A stretch of DNA of 64,000 nt. Source: an uncultured Lachnospiraceae bacterium (GTDB lineage Bacteria; Bacillota; Clostridia; Lachnospirales; Lachnospiraceae). This document shows, one piece after another, positions 8,995 to 18,280 of this stretch (within the stretch, counting starts at the first letter, position 1; each line of letters starts with the position of its first letter). The stretch spans positions 22,059 through 86,058 of the forward strand of contig CAMWJF010000011.1 in the NCBI GenBank assembly GCA_947174505.1, in the 5' to 3' direction. Position numbers and translations under genes: made by a program. The notes beneath the pieces are model-generated. The model was given only the letters and a program-made list of their open reading frames with translations, ran no database searches and had not been told where the DNA came from.

Positions 8995-10404
8995 ATGATA
9001 AAAGATAACCAGAAATATTTCAACAGACTGCACGTGGTGCTGGATGCCGTGATCATAGCGGCGTCCTATATGCTGGCCTGGTATTTGAAGTTTGCCAGCC
9101 CGTTTTCGGACATCGACCCTAATGCCGGTGCTTATTCCATGCGCACATATTTTGACATGCTCTATCTGATCGTGCCGGGATATCTGATTCTGTATTATGC
9201 TTTTAATCTTTACACGCCCAAGAGAGCCACGGTCCACCGGTATGAGATCCTGAATATTTTTCAGGCGAACACGGTGGGAATGGTAATCATGATGGCCGGC
9301 TGGTACATGATCGCGCAGATCCATTTCTCCCGTACCATGATGGCGATGTTTTACGGCATCAATATTTTTCTGACCACGCTGGGGCGCTCGCTCATCCGTA
9401 TTCTTTTGCAGTATTTCCGCGAAAAAGGTTATAATCTGAAATATATTCTGCTGGTGGGGTACTCCCGCGCCACGGAGGAGTATATCAAGCGCATCAACGC
9501 CAACCCCCAGTGGGGCTATGTGGTGCGCGGCATTCTGGACGACCATGTGCCTGCCGGTACGCTCTACAAGGGTGTAAAAGTGGTGGGAACAATCGAGAAT
9601 CTGCTTTACATTCTTCCGCAGAACAAGCTGGACGAGATCGCGATTACCCTGTCCTTGAAAGACTACGACAACCTGGAGCATATCGTGGACCTGTGCGAAA
9701 AATCCGGCGTGCACACGAAGTTTATCCCCGATTACAACAGCCTGTTCCCGAGCCGCCCTTACACGGAGGACCTGATGGGGCTGCCGGTGATTAATATCCG
9801 TCATGTGCCGCTGTCCAATACCCTGAACTGGTGGATGAAGCGGATCGTGGATATCCTTACGTCCCTGGTGGGGCTTGTGGTGGCGTCGCCTGTGATGCTG
9901 CTTTCCGCCATCGCCGTGGGCTGTACCTCCAGAGGGCCGGTTATCTTTAAGCAGGAGCGCATCGGCCTGCACAATAAACCCTTCCGTATGTACAAATTCC
10001 GCACCATGGAGGTGCAGAAGCCGTCTGCGGAGCAGAAGGGCTGGACGACGAAAAACGACCCCCGTGTCACAAAAGTGGGGAAATTTTTAAGAAGGACAAG
10101 CATAGACGAGCTGCCCCAGCTTTTCAATATTTTAAAGGGGGATATGAGCGTGGTGGGTCCAAGACCCGAAAGACCGCAGTTTGTGGAGCAGTTTAAGGAG
10201 GAAATCCCCCGCTACATGGTCAAGCATCAGGTCAGACCCGGGCTGACCGGCTGGGCGCAGATTAACGGTTACCGTGGCGATACTTCCATTAAAAGAAGGA
10301 TAGAGTTCGATATTTTTTATATTGAGAACTGGACCCTGTCCTTTGACATCAAGATTATGTTTCTCACGATTTTCAGGGGATTTATCAATAAAAATGCTTA
10401 TTAA
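8995..10404 (+). CDS. undecaprenyl-phosphate sugar phosphotransferase (WcaJ/WbaP type)
   Basis: Starts lipid-linked glycan synthesis by moving a sugar 1-phosphate from a nucleotide sugar to undecaprenyl phosphate. The N-terminus has about four to five membrane helices (from VVLDAVIIAASYMLAWYL). A Rossmann-like region (YILLVGYS...) is followed by a further helix. The catalytic C-terminal domain has KQERIGLHNKPFRMYKFRTM, RTSIDELPQLFNILKGDMS, VGPRPERP and RPGLTGWAQING. The length of 469 residues fits the polyisoprenyl-phosphate hexose-1-phosphate transferases. It is the committed step for the glycosyltransferases encoded around it. Whether the sugar is glucose or galactose is not readable. Confidence 0.92.
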   Translation: MIKDNQKYFNRLHVVLDAVIIAASYMLAWYLKFASPFSDIDPNAGAYSMRTYFDMLYLIVPGYLILYYAFNLYTPKRATVHRYEILNIFQANTVGMVIMMAGWYMIAQIHFSRTMMAMFYGINIFLTTLGRSLIRILLQYFREKGYNLKYILLVGYSRATEEYIKRINANPQWGYVVRGILDDHVPAGTLYKGVKVVGTIENLLYILPQNKLDEIAITLSLKDYDNLEHIVDLCEKSGVHTKFIPDYNSLFPSRPYTEDLMGLPVINIRHVPLSNTLNWWMKRIVDILTSLVGLVVASPVMLLSAIAVGCTSRGPVIFKQERIGLHNKPFRMYKFRTMEVQKPSAEQKGWTTKNDPRVTKVGKFLRRTSIDELPQLFNILKGDMSVVGPRPERPQFVEQFKEEIPRYMVKHQVRPGLTGWAQINGYRGDTSIKRRIEFDIFYIENWTLSFDIKIMFLTIFRGFINKNAY

Positions 10405-10462
10405 AAGAAATACTAAAATCTTAAGAATTGTGAAAGACTTTTGGAAGAAAGCGGGAATGATA

Positions 10463-10490
10463 TTGCAATTATGTCAAGATGTAGTATAAT
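10463..10490 (+). promoter_or_regulatory. sigma-A type promoter for the LCP gene
   Basis: TTGCAA (10463-10468), 16-nt spacer, TATAAT (10485-10490). It lies about 100 nt before the LCP start codon in the 186-nt gap. Confidence 0.6.
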
Positions 10491-10590
10491 CTTATAGGGT
10501 GTCCACTAAAACCTGTTTTTTGGACAACATGTGACAAAATGAAAAAACGGACTTTTAGAAATTGGTTCAGAGACTGAGGGAGTACAGAGT

Positions 10591-11739
10591 ATGGCTAAGA
10601 GATATGCGGATGACTACGATGACGAAGAAATAAGACCCAGGAAGAAATCTTCCGGAAAGAAGAGCTCCGGCAAAAAGAAATCAGGAAAGAAGGCACAGGC
10701 GAAGAAACAGCGCAGGCGCATCATCCTCTTTATCATAGAGATCATTATCCTGCTGATAGCGGTGGTAGTTCTCTACGCCGTTCTTGCCGGTACGGGAAGC
10801 GGCAAGGTGGAGCTGAAGGAGAAGGATATTATCATCAATGAGACCGTGCAGGAGGCGCAGGAAACGACGATGAAGGGGTATCGGAACATTGCCCTTTTTG
10901 GCGTGGATTCCACCACAGGCGCGCTGACGAAAAATACCCGGAGCGATACGATTATGATTGCGTCCATCAATCTGGATACGGGAGAGTGTAAACTGGTTTC
11001 CGTATATCGCGACACTTACCTGAACCTGAGCAACGATTCGTATAATAAATGTAACGCGGCTTATGCAAAGGGCGGCCCTGAGCAGGCGATCAATATGTTA
11101 AATATGAATCTGGATATGAATATCACGGATTTCGTGACGGTTGGCTTTGCCGGACTGACAGATGCCATTGACGCGCTGGGCGGCGTGGATATCGAGGTGG
11201 ACGAATCGGAGATCAGCCATCTGAATAACTATCAGCTCTGTATCGCGGAAGATTTAAAGAGACAGTACACGCCGGTAACGGAGACAGGATATCAGCGTCT
11301 GGACGGCTTACAGGCTACAGGCTACTGCCGTATCCGCTATACGGCTGGAGATGATTTCAAGCGTGCTGAGAGACAGAGAGAGGTGCTTAGCGCAGTTGCG
11401 GACCAGGCGAAGAAGGCGTCGCTGCCGAAGCTGACCGAGACGGCAAACTCCGTGTTTGAAGAGGTGTATACATCCCTGGATCTGTCCGAGATTGTGGATA
11501 TGCTGGGCGATGTGGGATCATACCAGATTACGCAGACCGACGGATTCCCGCAGGAGGATATGCGTACCACCGGCACCATCGGATCTAAGGGCTCCTGCGT
11601 CATACCCACCAGTCTGGAGGAGAATGTCAAGTGGCTGCATAAATTCCTGTTCGATGCGGATAATTATGAGCCGTCCGAGACAGTGAAAAAGTGCAGTGAG
11701 AAAATCTATGAGGAAACAAACGGATATTTGAAAAAATAG
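10591..11739 (+). CDS. LytR-CpsA-Psr (LCP) family glycopolymer ligase
   Basis: LCP enzymes attach lipid-linked teichoic acid or capsule chains to peptidoglycan on the outer face of the membrane. The first 42 residues are acidic and then a run of Lys/Ser/Gly. One membrane helix follows (about 43-67). The LCP domain starts near 95 (NIALFGVDS) with the conserved Arg/Asp positions in NTRSDTIMI, VSVYRDTYL and FKRAERQREVL, and GFAGLTDAIDALGGVDIEV in the middle. It has its own promoter and a strong terminator directly after the stop. Together with the upstream sugar transferase it gives initiation and attachment of a wall glycopolymer. Confidence 0.92.
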   Translation: MAKRYADDYDDEEIRPRKKSSGKKSSGKKKSGKKAQAKKQRRRIILFIIEIIILLIAVVVLYAVLAGTGSGKVELKEKDIIINETVQEAQETTMKGYRNIALFGVDSTTGALTKNTRSDTIMIASINLDTGECKLVSVYRDTYLNLSNDSYNKCNAAYAKGGPEQAINMLNMNLDMNITDFVTVGFAGLTDAIDALGGVDIEVDESEISHLNNYQLCIAEDLKRQYTPVTETGYQRLDGLQATGYCRIRYTAGDDFKRAERQREVLSAVADQAKKASLPKLTETANSVFEEVYTSLDLSEIVDMLGDVGSYQITQTDGFPQEDMRTTGTIGSKGSCVIPTSLEENVKWLHKFLFDADNYEPSETVKKCSEKIYEETNGYLKK

Positions 11740-11744
11740 AAGCA

Positions 11745-11775
11745 AAGGGGCTTGTTTCACAGGCCCCTTCTTTCT
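11745..11775 (+). terminator. rho-independent terminator after the LCP gene
   Basis: AAGGGGCTTG pairs with CAGGCCCCTT (one G-U pair) around TTTCA, followed by CTTTCT. Confidence 0.8.
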
Positions 11776-11801
11776 AGTATTAAGAGACGGAGGACGAATG
11801 A

Positions 11802-12728
11802 GTGGAGACAGTGGACGTGATTATTCCCGTCTACAAGCCTGACCGTAGGTTTTTGACGATGCTTGAGAAGCTACAGGCGCAGACAGTGCCTGTGAGCCGG
11901 ATCATTCTTATGAACACAGAGCAGAAATATCTGGACAGACTGCTTTACGGTACTACGCTGGAAAGAGAATATCATAATATAACAGTGAAGCATCTGTCAA
12001 AGAGGGAGTTTGACCACGGACGGACGAGGAATCTGGGCGTGAAGCTTTCGGATGCCGATGTGTTTCTGATGATGACGCAGGACGCAATTCCCGCGGATGA
12101 GTATCTGGTAGAGCGGCTTTTGGAGAGCCTGCGCGGGGAAAAGGTGGCGGCAGCTTATGCCAGACAGCTTCCAAACGAAGACAGCAGCGAGACTGAGCGG
12201 TATACAAGGCAGTTTAATTATCCTGGGGAGTCCTGTGTCAAGACGAAGGCGGATCTTCCGGCGCTTGGCGTCAAAACTTTTTTCTGTTCCAATGTCTGCG
12301 CGGCATACAGGAGAGAGCTTTTTGACAGGCTGGGGGGATTTGTGAACCGGACCATATTCAACGAGGATATGCTATATGCGGCCAAAGCGGTGGAGGCGGG
12401 TTACGGGATCGCTTACGCGGCGCAGGCCAGGGTATACCATTCCCATAACTACACATACAGGCAGCAGTTTCACCGGAATTTCGATCTGGGGGTTTCCCAG
12501 GCGGAGCACCCGGAGGTGTTTGCGGCCTATCCTTCGGAATCGGAGGGAATCCGGCTGGTGAAGGACACTGTGGCGCATCTGAAAGAAAAAGGGATGTGGA
12601 ATAAAATACCAGGTCTTATAATACAGAGTGGATTTAAGTACATGGGATATCTGCTGGGGAAGCGGTACCGGCGACTGCCAAGGCGGCTGACGGTGGCGTT
12701 TTCCTCTAACAGGGAGTACTGGAGTTAA
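11802..12728 (+). CDS. glycosyltransferase family 2
   Basis: A GT2 enzyme of the rhamnosyltransferase-like type. The core starts at VDVIIPVYKPDRRF. The donor-site acidic residues are in SDADVFLMMTQDAIP, and the later motif is in GGFVNRTIFNEDMLYAAKAVEAG. It starts at a GTG (11802) with GGAGG about 8 nt upstream; a nearby ATG (11798) is out of frame. The short gap of 24 nt to glmS suggests a two-gene operon, which links glycan assembly to amino sugar supply. Donor and acceptor are unknown. Confidence 0.85.
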   Translation: METVDVIIPVYKPDRRFLTMLEKLQAQTVPVSRIILMNTEQKYLDRLLYGTTLEREYHNITVKHLSKREFDHGRTRNLGVKLSDADVFLMMTQDAIPADEYLVERLLESLRGEKVAAAYARQLPNEDSSETERYTRQFNYPGESCVKTKADLPALGVKTFFCSNVCAAYRRELFDRLGGFVNRTIFNEDMLYAAKAVEAGYGIAYAAQARVYHSHNYTYRQQFHRNFDLGVSQAEHPEVFAAYPSESEGIRLVKDTVAHLKEKGMWNKIPGLIIQSGFKYMGYLLGKRYRRLPRRLTVAFSSNREYWS

Positions 12729-12752
12729 GGAACCGGGGAAGGAGATTATCAT

Positions 12753-14582
12753 ATGTGTGGAATCGTAGGTTATATCGGAACAAAGCAGGCGGCGCCCATT
12801 ATTCTGGACGGCCTGTCTAAATTGGAGTACCGCGGGTACGATTCGGCGGGGATGGCCGTTTATGACGGCGAGGAAAAGATCAATATCACCAAGTCGGTGG
12901 GGCGGCTTAAGATTTTAGAAAATATAACCAGGGGCGGGGAGACCATGCCGGGGGTTTGCGGCATCGGGCACACGCGCTGGGCGACCCACGGCGTGCCCAG
13001 CGACACCAACGCGCACCCGCATTTCAATGAGGCGGAGACGATTACCGTGGTGCATAACGGTATTATTGAGAATTATCTGCAGCTTAGGAAAATGCTGACC
13101 GAGCGGGGCTATCATTTTGTATCGGAGACGGATACGGAAGTGCTGGCGCACCTGCTGGATTACTATTATAAGGGCAATCCCCTGGAAGCGGTCACAAAGG
13201 TGCTTCACCGTGTGGAAGGCTCCTATGCGCTCGGCATTCTTTTCGCGGACTGTCCCGATCAGATTTTTGCGGCGAGAAAGGATTCGCCCCTGATCGTAGG
13301 GCAGAATGAGGACGGCTGCTTTATCGCCTCGGATGTCCCGGCGATCCTGAAATATACCCGCAAGGTGTATTATGTGGATAACCAGGAGGTCGTTCGTCTG
13401 CGGGCGGATCACATGCACTTTTATACGGTGGACGAGGAGGAGACGACAAAGGAGCCGGTCTTTATTGATTGGGATGCAAGTGCGGCGGAAAAGGCGGGTT
13501 ATGAGCATTTCATGTTAAAGGAGATGTACGAGCAGCCAAAGACCGTGACGGATACGCTTCTGCCCCGTATTAAGGATGGCGACATCGTTATCGAAGAGCT
13601 TAATATGAGCGATGAAAAGATCCGCGCGGTGAATAAGATCCATATTGTGGCATGCGGTTCCGCTTATCATGCGGGCGTTACGGGGAAATATGTGATCGAG
13701 GGGCTGGCGCGCATCCCGGTGGAGGTCGATCTGGCGTCAGAGTTCCGCTACCGCGACCCGATTCTGGAAGAGGGCGCGATGGTGGTGGTGATCAGCCAGT
13801 CCGGCGAGACGGCGGATACGCTTGCGGCGCTTCGGGAGTCCAAAAAGAGAGGGTTTCAGGTGCTTGGCATCGTCAATGTGGTCGGGAGCTCGATTGCCAG
13901 AGAGGCGGATAATGTGATGTACACCTGGGCAGGGCCGGAGATTGCGGTGGCCACCACCAAGGCTTACAGCGCCCAGCTGATTGCGCTCTATCTGCTTGCC
14001 GTGAAGTTCGGCAGGGTGCGGGGAAAAATTGATGATGTGACATATGCGTCACTTTTGGGTGATCTGCGCTGTCTGCCGGATCAGATCGAACTTCTGCTGA
14101 ACAATAAAAATAAGATCCAGAGATTTGCGAACCGTTACATCGGCGCGAAGGACGTGTTTTTCATCGGCAGGGGGATCGACTATGCGATTTCCCTGGAAGG
14201 CTCTCTGAAATTAAAGGAGATATCTTATATCCATTCCGAGGCTTACGCGGCGGGCGAGCTCAAACACGGCACCATCTCCCTGATCGAGGAGGGAACGCTT
14301 GTGGCGGCGGTGTCCACCCAGCCGGCGCTCTACGCAAAGACCATCAGCAATATGGTGGAAGTGAAGGCGAGGGGTGCTTTTGTGCTGGCAGTGACATGCG
14401 AGGAGAACAAGGAAATCGAGAAGGCGGCGGATTATGTGATTTATATTCCGGAGACAAACCCATATTTTGCCAATTCGCTGGCGATCATACCGCTTCAGCT
14501 TTTCGGGTATTATGTTTCTGTCGGCAAGGGCTGCGATGTGGATAAACCGAGGAATCTGGCGAAGTCGGTAACGGTGGAGTAG
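12753..14582 (+). CDS. glmS: glutamine--fructose-6-phosphate aminotransferase (isomerizing)
   Basis: Makes glucosamine 6-phosphate from fructose 6-phosphate and glutamine, the first step of UDP-GlcNAc synthesis. Cys2 of MCGIVGYIG is the glutaminase nucleophile after Met removal. The class II amidotransferase domain covers about 2-225, with GIGHTRWATHG and the NAHPH loop. Two SIS domains follow (ISQSGETADT near 350), and the C-terminus DKPRNLAKSVTVE is conserved. The 609-residue length is normal. Many Firmicutes place the self-cleaving glmS ribozyme upstream, but the gene before it ends only 24 nt away, so there is no room for one here. Confidence 0.97.
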   Translation: MCGIVGYIGTKQAAPIILDGLSKLEYRGYDSAGMAVYDGEEKINITKSVGRLKILENITRGGETMPGVCGIGHTRWATHGVPSDTNAHPHFNEAETITVVHNGIIENYLQLRKMLTERGYHFVSETDTEVLAHLLDYYYKGNPLEAVTKVLHRVEGSYALGILFADCPDQIFAARKDSPLIVGQNEDGCFIASDVPAILKYTRKVYYVDNQEVVRLRADHMHFYTVDEEETTKEPVFIDWDASAAEKAGYEHFMLKEMYEQPKTVTDTLLPRIKDGDIVIEELNMSDEKIRAVNKIHIVACGSAYHAGVTGKYVIEGLARIPVEVDLASEFRYRDPILEEGAMVVVISQSGETADTLAALRESKKRGFQVLGIVNVVGSSIAREADNVMYTWAGPEIAVATTKAYSAQLIALYLLAVKFGRVRGKIDDVTYASLLGDLRCLPDQIELLLNNKNKIQRFANRYIGAKDVFFIGRGIDYAISLEGSLKLKEISYIHSEAYAAGELKHGTISLIEEGTLVAAVSTQPALYAKTISNMVEVKARGAFVLAVTCEENKEIEKAADYVIYIPETNPYFANSLAIIPLQLFGYYVSVGKGCDVDKPRNLAKSVTVE

Positions 14583-14586
14583 ATTC

Positions 14587-14739
14587 GCTCAGCCCGCGCC
14601 ATTCGCAAAATCGCGCTTTCAGCGCTCTCTGCTGCTGCGCAGCTTCTTTTGCTTATAAGAAGGCGCTCCCTCAGAGAATAATCTGCCAACCAAATTCGTG
14701 CAAGCACGATTTGTCTGTCGGATCATGCTCTGGCTGAGC
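14587..14739. repeat. structured intergenic element after glmS
   Basis: GCTCAGCC (14587-14594) is the inverse complement of GGCTGAGC (14732-14739), closing a 153-nt block. Inside is a second hairpin (CAAATTCGTGC with GCACGATTTG, 14691-14713) and GC-rich palindromic pieces. No coding frame is convincing. It may be a dispersed small repeat or an RNA structure. Between here and 14873 I see only AT-rich DNA with a TATAAT at 14764 that lacks a clear -35. Confidence 0.4.
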
Positions 14740-14873
14740 TGATGGAATAAATCACAAATTTAATATAATTTGATCACAATTAAAACACAAATGGCAGATA
14801 TACTGAGTACATAATCAGCGAGGGGAAATAAAGCAGACGGAGATCAGCGTGATTTGTGGAAAGGAGCAGGATT

Positions 14874-16454
14874 ATGTACGACAACAATTATCCAAACGAT
14901 TATTCTAATCATACGGGTTCGGAACAGACCGGGATTCAGACGGGAAAAGAGTCTGAACAGAGGGGGATCGGTTACAGATCTTACCAGAATGCGGGAAATC
15001 GGACGGGCAGCGGGACATACGGACAGAGTACAGGGCAGAATCTGTATGGAAATGGCAGCGCGTATGCGGGAAACAGCGCTTCTTATCAGGGAAACGGCAG
15101 CGCGTATCACGAAAACACGGGGAGCTATCATTACGGCAGCGCCTATTCGAACGATTATGCGCATATGAAACTGAAGGAGGAGAAGAAGCCCAAGGAGAGA
15201 AAACGGGGCAGCAGTTATTTAAAGAAAGCGATTGTGGCGGTGTCTCTGGGACTGTTCTTCGGTCTGTTTGCGGGAATCGGGCTGTATGCCGTGGATGCCG
15301 TCACGGGAATGACGGATAAACACGGCGCGGTTTCGGAGGAGACGCAAAGCGCGCCATTGGCAGCGGCGGAAGCCGACACAGAGCTTCAGGCGCCGGAGGA
15401 CGTGCCGACAATCAGGCAGTCGGATTCTGCAACGATGGTGGTTACTGATGTAACCGAAGTGGTAAAAAATGTGATGCCCTCTATCGTGGCGGTAAATAAC
15501 CATTACACGGAAACCATGTCCTGGTTCGGACAGTCCATGAACAGCGAGGCGGATTCCAGCGGTTCGGGCATTATTGTAGGATTGAATGATTCGGAGCTTC
15601 TGATCGTGTCCAATTACCATGTGGTGGCGGACACCGACAAACTGACGGTACAGTTTAACGAGGGCAGCGAGGCGGAGGCCTTTATCAAAGGGCAGGATTC
15701 CAAGATGGATCTGGCGGTCATTGCCGTGCCGGTGACAGAGCTGTCAGATGCTACCCTGGAGGCAATAGAAGTGGCTACGCTGGGTGATTCCGACGCGCTG
15801 GAGGTGGGGGAACCGGCCATTGCCATCGGCAATTCCCTGGGATACGGCCAGTCCGTTACCACGGGCGTAATCAGTGCGCTTGACAGAAGCATCAGCCTGT
15901 CCGCAAGCAACGGTTACGGCGGCGACAGCGTGGAGGGCACCTTTATCCAGACGGATGCGGCGATCAACCCCGGCAATTCCGGCGGCGCGCTCCTGAATAT
16001 AAAGGGTGAGGTGATCGGCATCAACTCCAATAAGATCGGCGGCAGCGCCGTGGAAGGCATGGGGTATGCGATCCCTATTTCTTCGGCAAGTCCCATCATT
16101 GCGGAGCTGATGCTCAAGGAGACAAAGAGTAAGGTGGCTGAGGAGGAAAGAGGATATCTGGGCATTTCCGGCATCAGCGTTACGGAGGAGGTTTCCCAGG
16201 CGTACGGTATGCCGGAGGGCGTGTATATTGCACAGATTTATCCCGACACGGCGGCTGCGGCGGCGGGCCTTAAGCAGGGCGATATCATCACCGAGTTTGG
16301 CGGCGACAAGATCAGATCCATGGATGAACTGCAGAAGGAGTTGGAGTTTTATGCCAAGGGAGACACCGTGGAGGTTAAAGTTATGACCATGACCGGGGCC
16401 GGATACGAGGAGGTTACTAAGCAGTTGACGTTGGGCAATAAGGTGAGCGAATAA
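14874..16454 (+). CDS. HtrA/DegP-family serine protease with PDZ domain
   Basis: An envelope quality-control protease anchored in the membrane. The start ATG at 14874 has AAGGAG 7 nt upstream; a GTG 18 nt earlier overlaps this site and is rejected. Residues 1-100 are low complexity, rich in Tyr, Asn, Gly and Ser, with a repeated GNGSAY-like pattern, and are probably cytoplasmic. A membrane helix covers about 117-141. The trypsin-like domain has the triad His249 (NYHVV), Asp279 (KMDLAV) and Ser369 (NPGNSGGAL). One PDZ domain follows (RGYLGISGISV...). It has its own terminator. The YxN-rich N-terminus is unusual for the family. Confidence 0.92.
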   Translation: MYDNNYPNDYSNHTGSEQTGIQTGKESEQRGIGYRSYQNAGNRTGSGTYGQSTGQNLYGNGSAYAGNSASYQGNGSAYHENTGSYHYGSAYSNDYAHMKLKEEKKPKERKRGSSYLKKAIVAVSLGLFFGLFAGIGLYAVDAVTGMTDKHGAVSEETQSAPLAAAEADTELQAPEDVPTIRQSDSATMVVTDVTEVVKNVMPSIVAVNNHYTETMSWFGQSMNSEADSSGSGIIVGLNDSELLIVSNYHVVADTDKLTVQFNEGSEAEAFIKGQDSKMDLAVIAVPVTELSDATLEAIEVATLGDSDALEVGEPAIAIGNSLGYGQSVTTGVISALDRSISLSASNGYGGDSVEGTFIQTDAAINPGNSGGALLNIKGEVIGINSNKIGGSAVEGMGYAIPISSASPIIAELMLKETKSKVAEEERGYLGISGISVTEEVSQAYGMPEGVYIAQIYPDTAAAAAGLKQGDIITEFGGDKIRSMDELQKELEFYAKGDTVEVKVMTMTGAGYEEVTKQLTLGNKVSE

Positions 16455-16480
16455 TCAGAGGAAATGTAACGGAGATGAAA

Positions 16481-16530
16481 ATCCCCGGCAGGAGGGTATC
16501 TAAGGATATGGCTGCCGGGGATGTCTTTTC
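16481..16530 (+). terminator. rho-independent terminator after htrA
   Basis: A 10-bp perfect stem ATCCCCGGCA (16481-16490) with TGCCGGGGAT (16513-16522), followed by GTCTTTTC. Confidence 0.8.
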
Positions 16531-16549
16531 ATGTGACACAGGCAGACAC

Positions 16550-16578
16550 TTGATGACTCAGTGATTTTTGGTTATAAT
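16550..16578 (+). promoter_or_regulatory. sigma-A type promoter for clpX
   Basis: TTGATG (16550-16555), 17-nt spacer, TATAAT (16573-16578), about 95 nt before the start codon. Confidence 0.6.
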
Positions 16579-16672
16579 TATCTGAAACAGTAAAGTGAGG
16601 TGTAATATTTAACGAGTAAAATATTTCTGGCAGATCAATGCCCGCGGGCAAGATGGAGGAAAGACAAATATT

Positions 16673-18160
16673 ATGGACGATCATAGGGATGATAAATACG
16701 AAGAGACGGAGTTAGAGAAAAAGGACGCCGGGACGGAAGGGAAAAAGGGTGATGATTCCGGCAGCGATTATGAGGACGTCTGCTTTATCTGCCGCAGGCC
16801 GGAGAGCAAAGCCGGAAAGATGTTCAAGCTTCCCAACAATATCTGCGTCTGCGACGACTGTATGCATAAGACGATGGATACGGTCAGCCAGTTTGACTAT
16901 CAGGGTCTTTTGAATAACCCGAACATGGGCGATTGGAACGGGAAGGGATTTCCGAATATCAGTTTTGTAAATCTGGCGGATCTGAAGGGAGACGGCGGCA
17001 TTCCCAATAAGCAGAAGCCGAAGAAAAAGAAAAAAGCGGCGGAGATTGATATCAGGGATATTCTGCCGCCCCATAAGATCAAACAGAAGCTGGACGAGTA
17101 TGTGGTGGGGCAGGAACACGCCAAGAAAGTAATGTCCGTGGCGGTTTATAACCATTATAAGAGAGTGGCGACCGGCACCATGGATGAAATCGAGATAGAA
17201 AAGTCCAATATGCTGATGATCGGGCCTACGGGCTGCGGCAAGACGTATCTGGTGAAGACGCTGGCGAAGCTTCTGGACGTGCCGCTGGCGATTGCGGACG
17301 CTACCTCCCTGACGGAGGCGGGCTATATCGGTGATGATATCGAGAGCGTGGTGTCGAAGCTCCTTGCGGCGGCGGACAATGACGTGGAGCGGGCGGAGCG
17401 CGGCATTATCTTTATTGACGAGATTGACAAGATCGCCAAGAAAAAGAACACAAATGCCCGGGATGTGAGCGGCGAATCCGTGCAGCAGGGAATGTTAAAG
17501 CTATTAGAGGGCGCGGAGGTGGAGGTGCCTGTGGGCGCTAATTCCAAAAACGCCATGGTACCGTTGGCTACAGTCAATACCAGAAACATCCTCTTCATCT
17601 GCGGCGGAGCGTTTCCCGATCTGGACGAGATCATTAAACAGAGACTGAACAAAAAGACTTCTATCGGTTACAGTGCGGAACTGAAGGATAAGTATGATAA
17701 GGAGAAGAACATATTAAGCAGGGTGACGGTGGAGGATATCAGGAAATTCGGTATGATTCCGGAATTTATCGGCCGTCTGCCGGTTATCTTTACGCTGGAG
17801 GGCTTAAGCCGCGACATGATGGTGCAGATTTTAAAAGAGCCGCGAAATGCGATTTTGAAGCAGTACCAGAAGCTTTTGGAGCTGGACGAGGTGGAGCTGC
17901 TCTTCAACGATGGCGCGCTGGAGGCCATTGCGGATAAGGCTATGGAGAAGGAAACCGGGGCAAGGGCGCTTCGGGCTATTATCGAGGAGTTTATGCTCGA
18001 TATCATGTATGAGGTGCCGAAGGACGACAACATCGGTCGCGTGACGATCACCAGAGAGTATATTGAGGGAAACGGCGGGCCGATCATTGATATCCGCAGC
18101 AGGAGTGCGGAGCACCCGGACCGCCTGAACGTGATAGAGCAGCCGGCCGACAGGCCGTAG
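16673..18160 (+). CDS. clpX: ATP-dependent Clp protease ATP-binding subunit ClpX
   Basis: Unfolds substrates and feeds them to ClpP. A 30-residue acidic leader comes first, then the zinc-binding domain with CxxC pairs at Cys37/Cys40 and Cys60/Cys63. A lysine-rich linker follows (KQKPKKKKKAAEIDIRD). The AAA+ module has KLDEYVVGQEHAK, Walker A GPTGCGKT at 184-191 and Walker B FIDEIDKI near 247. GESVQQGMLKLLEG and the sensor 2 region ETGARALRAIIEE are also present. At 495 residues it is longer than the usual 410-430 because of both termini. No clpP is adjacent, so this may be a stand-alone or second clpX. An inverted repeat overlaps its stop codon. Confidence 0.93.
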   Translation: MDDHRDDKYEETELEKKDAGTEGKKGDDSGSDYEDVCFICRRPESKAGKMFKLPNNICVCDDCMHKTMDTVSQFDYQGLLNNPNMGDWNGKGFPNISFVNLADLKGDGGIPNKQKPKKKKKAAEIDIRDILPPHKIKQKLDEYVVGQEHAKKVMSVAVYNHYKRVATGTMDEIEIEKSNMLMIGPTGCGKTYLVKTLAKLLDVPLAIADATSLTEAGYIGDDIESVVSKLLAAADNDVERAERGIIFIDEIDKIAKKKNTNARDVSGESVQQGMLKLLEGAEVEVPVGANSKNAMVPLATVNTRNILFICGGAFPDLDEIIKQRLNKKTSIGYSAELKDKYDKEKNILSRVTVEDIRKFGMIPEFIGRLPVIFTLEGLSRDMMVQILKEPRNAILKQYQKLLELDEVELLFNDGALEAIADKAMEKETGARALRAIIEEFMLDIMYEVPKDDNIGRVTITREYIEGNGGPIIDIRSRSAEHPDRLNVIEQPADRP

Positions 18161-18212
18161 TGATTCCGGTCAGGCCTTCGCCCTGCCTGTGTCCCACAGT
18201 GTACGGCCTGTC
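18149..18212. repeat. 11-bp inverted repeat spanning the clpX stop
   Basis: GACAGGCCGTA (18149-18159) and TACGGCCTGTC (18202-18212) are perfect complements with a 42-nt loop that can fold further. There is no T-run, so termination is uncertain. Confidence 0.5.
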
Positions 18213-18280
18213 AAGTGTCAGGTTAACCTGTCCCCGCATAAAATAGCGTAAGGAGCATTGGGTGGAGAGGGTATGTAAAC

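Noticed and set aside
12600..12752. glmS ribozyme upstream of glmS
   Set aside because: Only 24 nt of non-coding DNA lie upstream, and the preceding glycosyltransferase frame runs through the place where the ribozyme would be.
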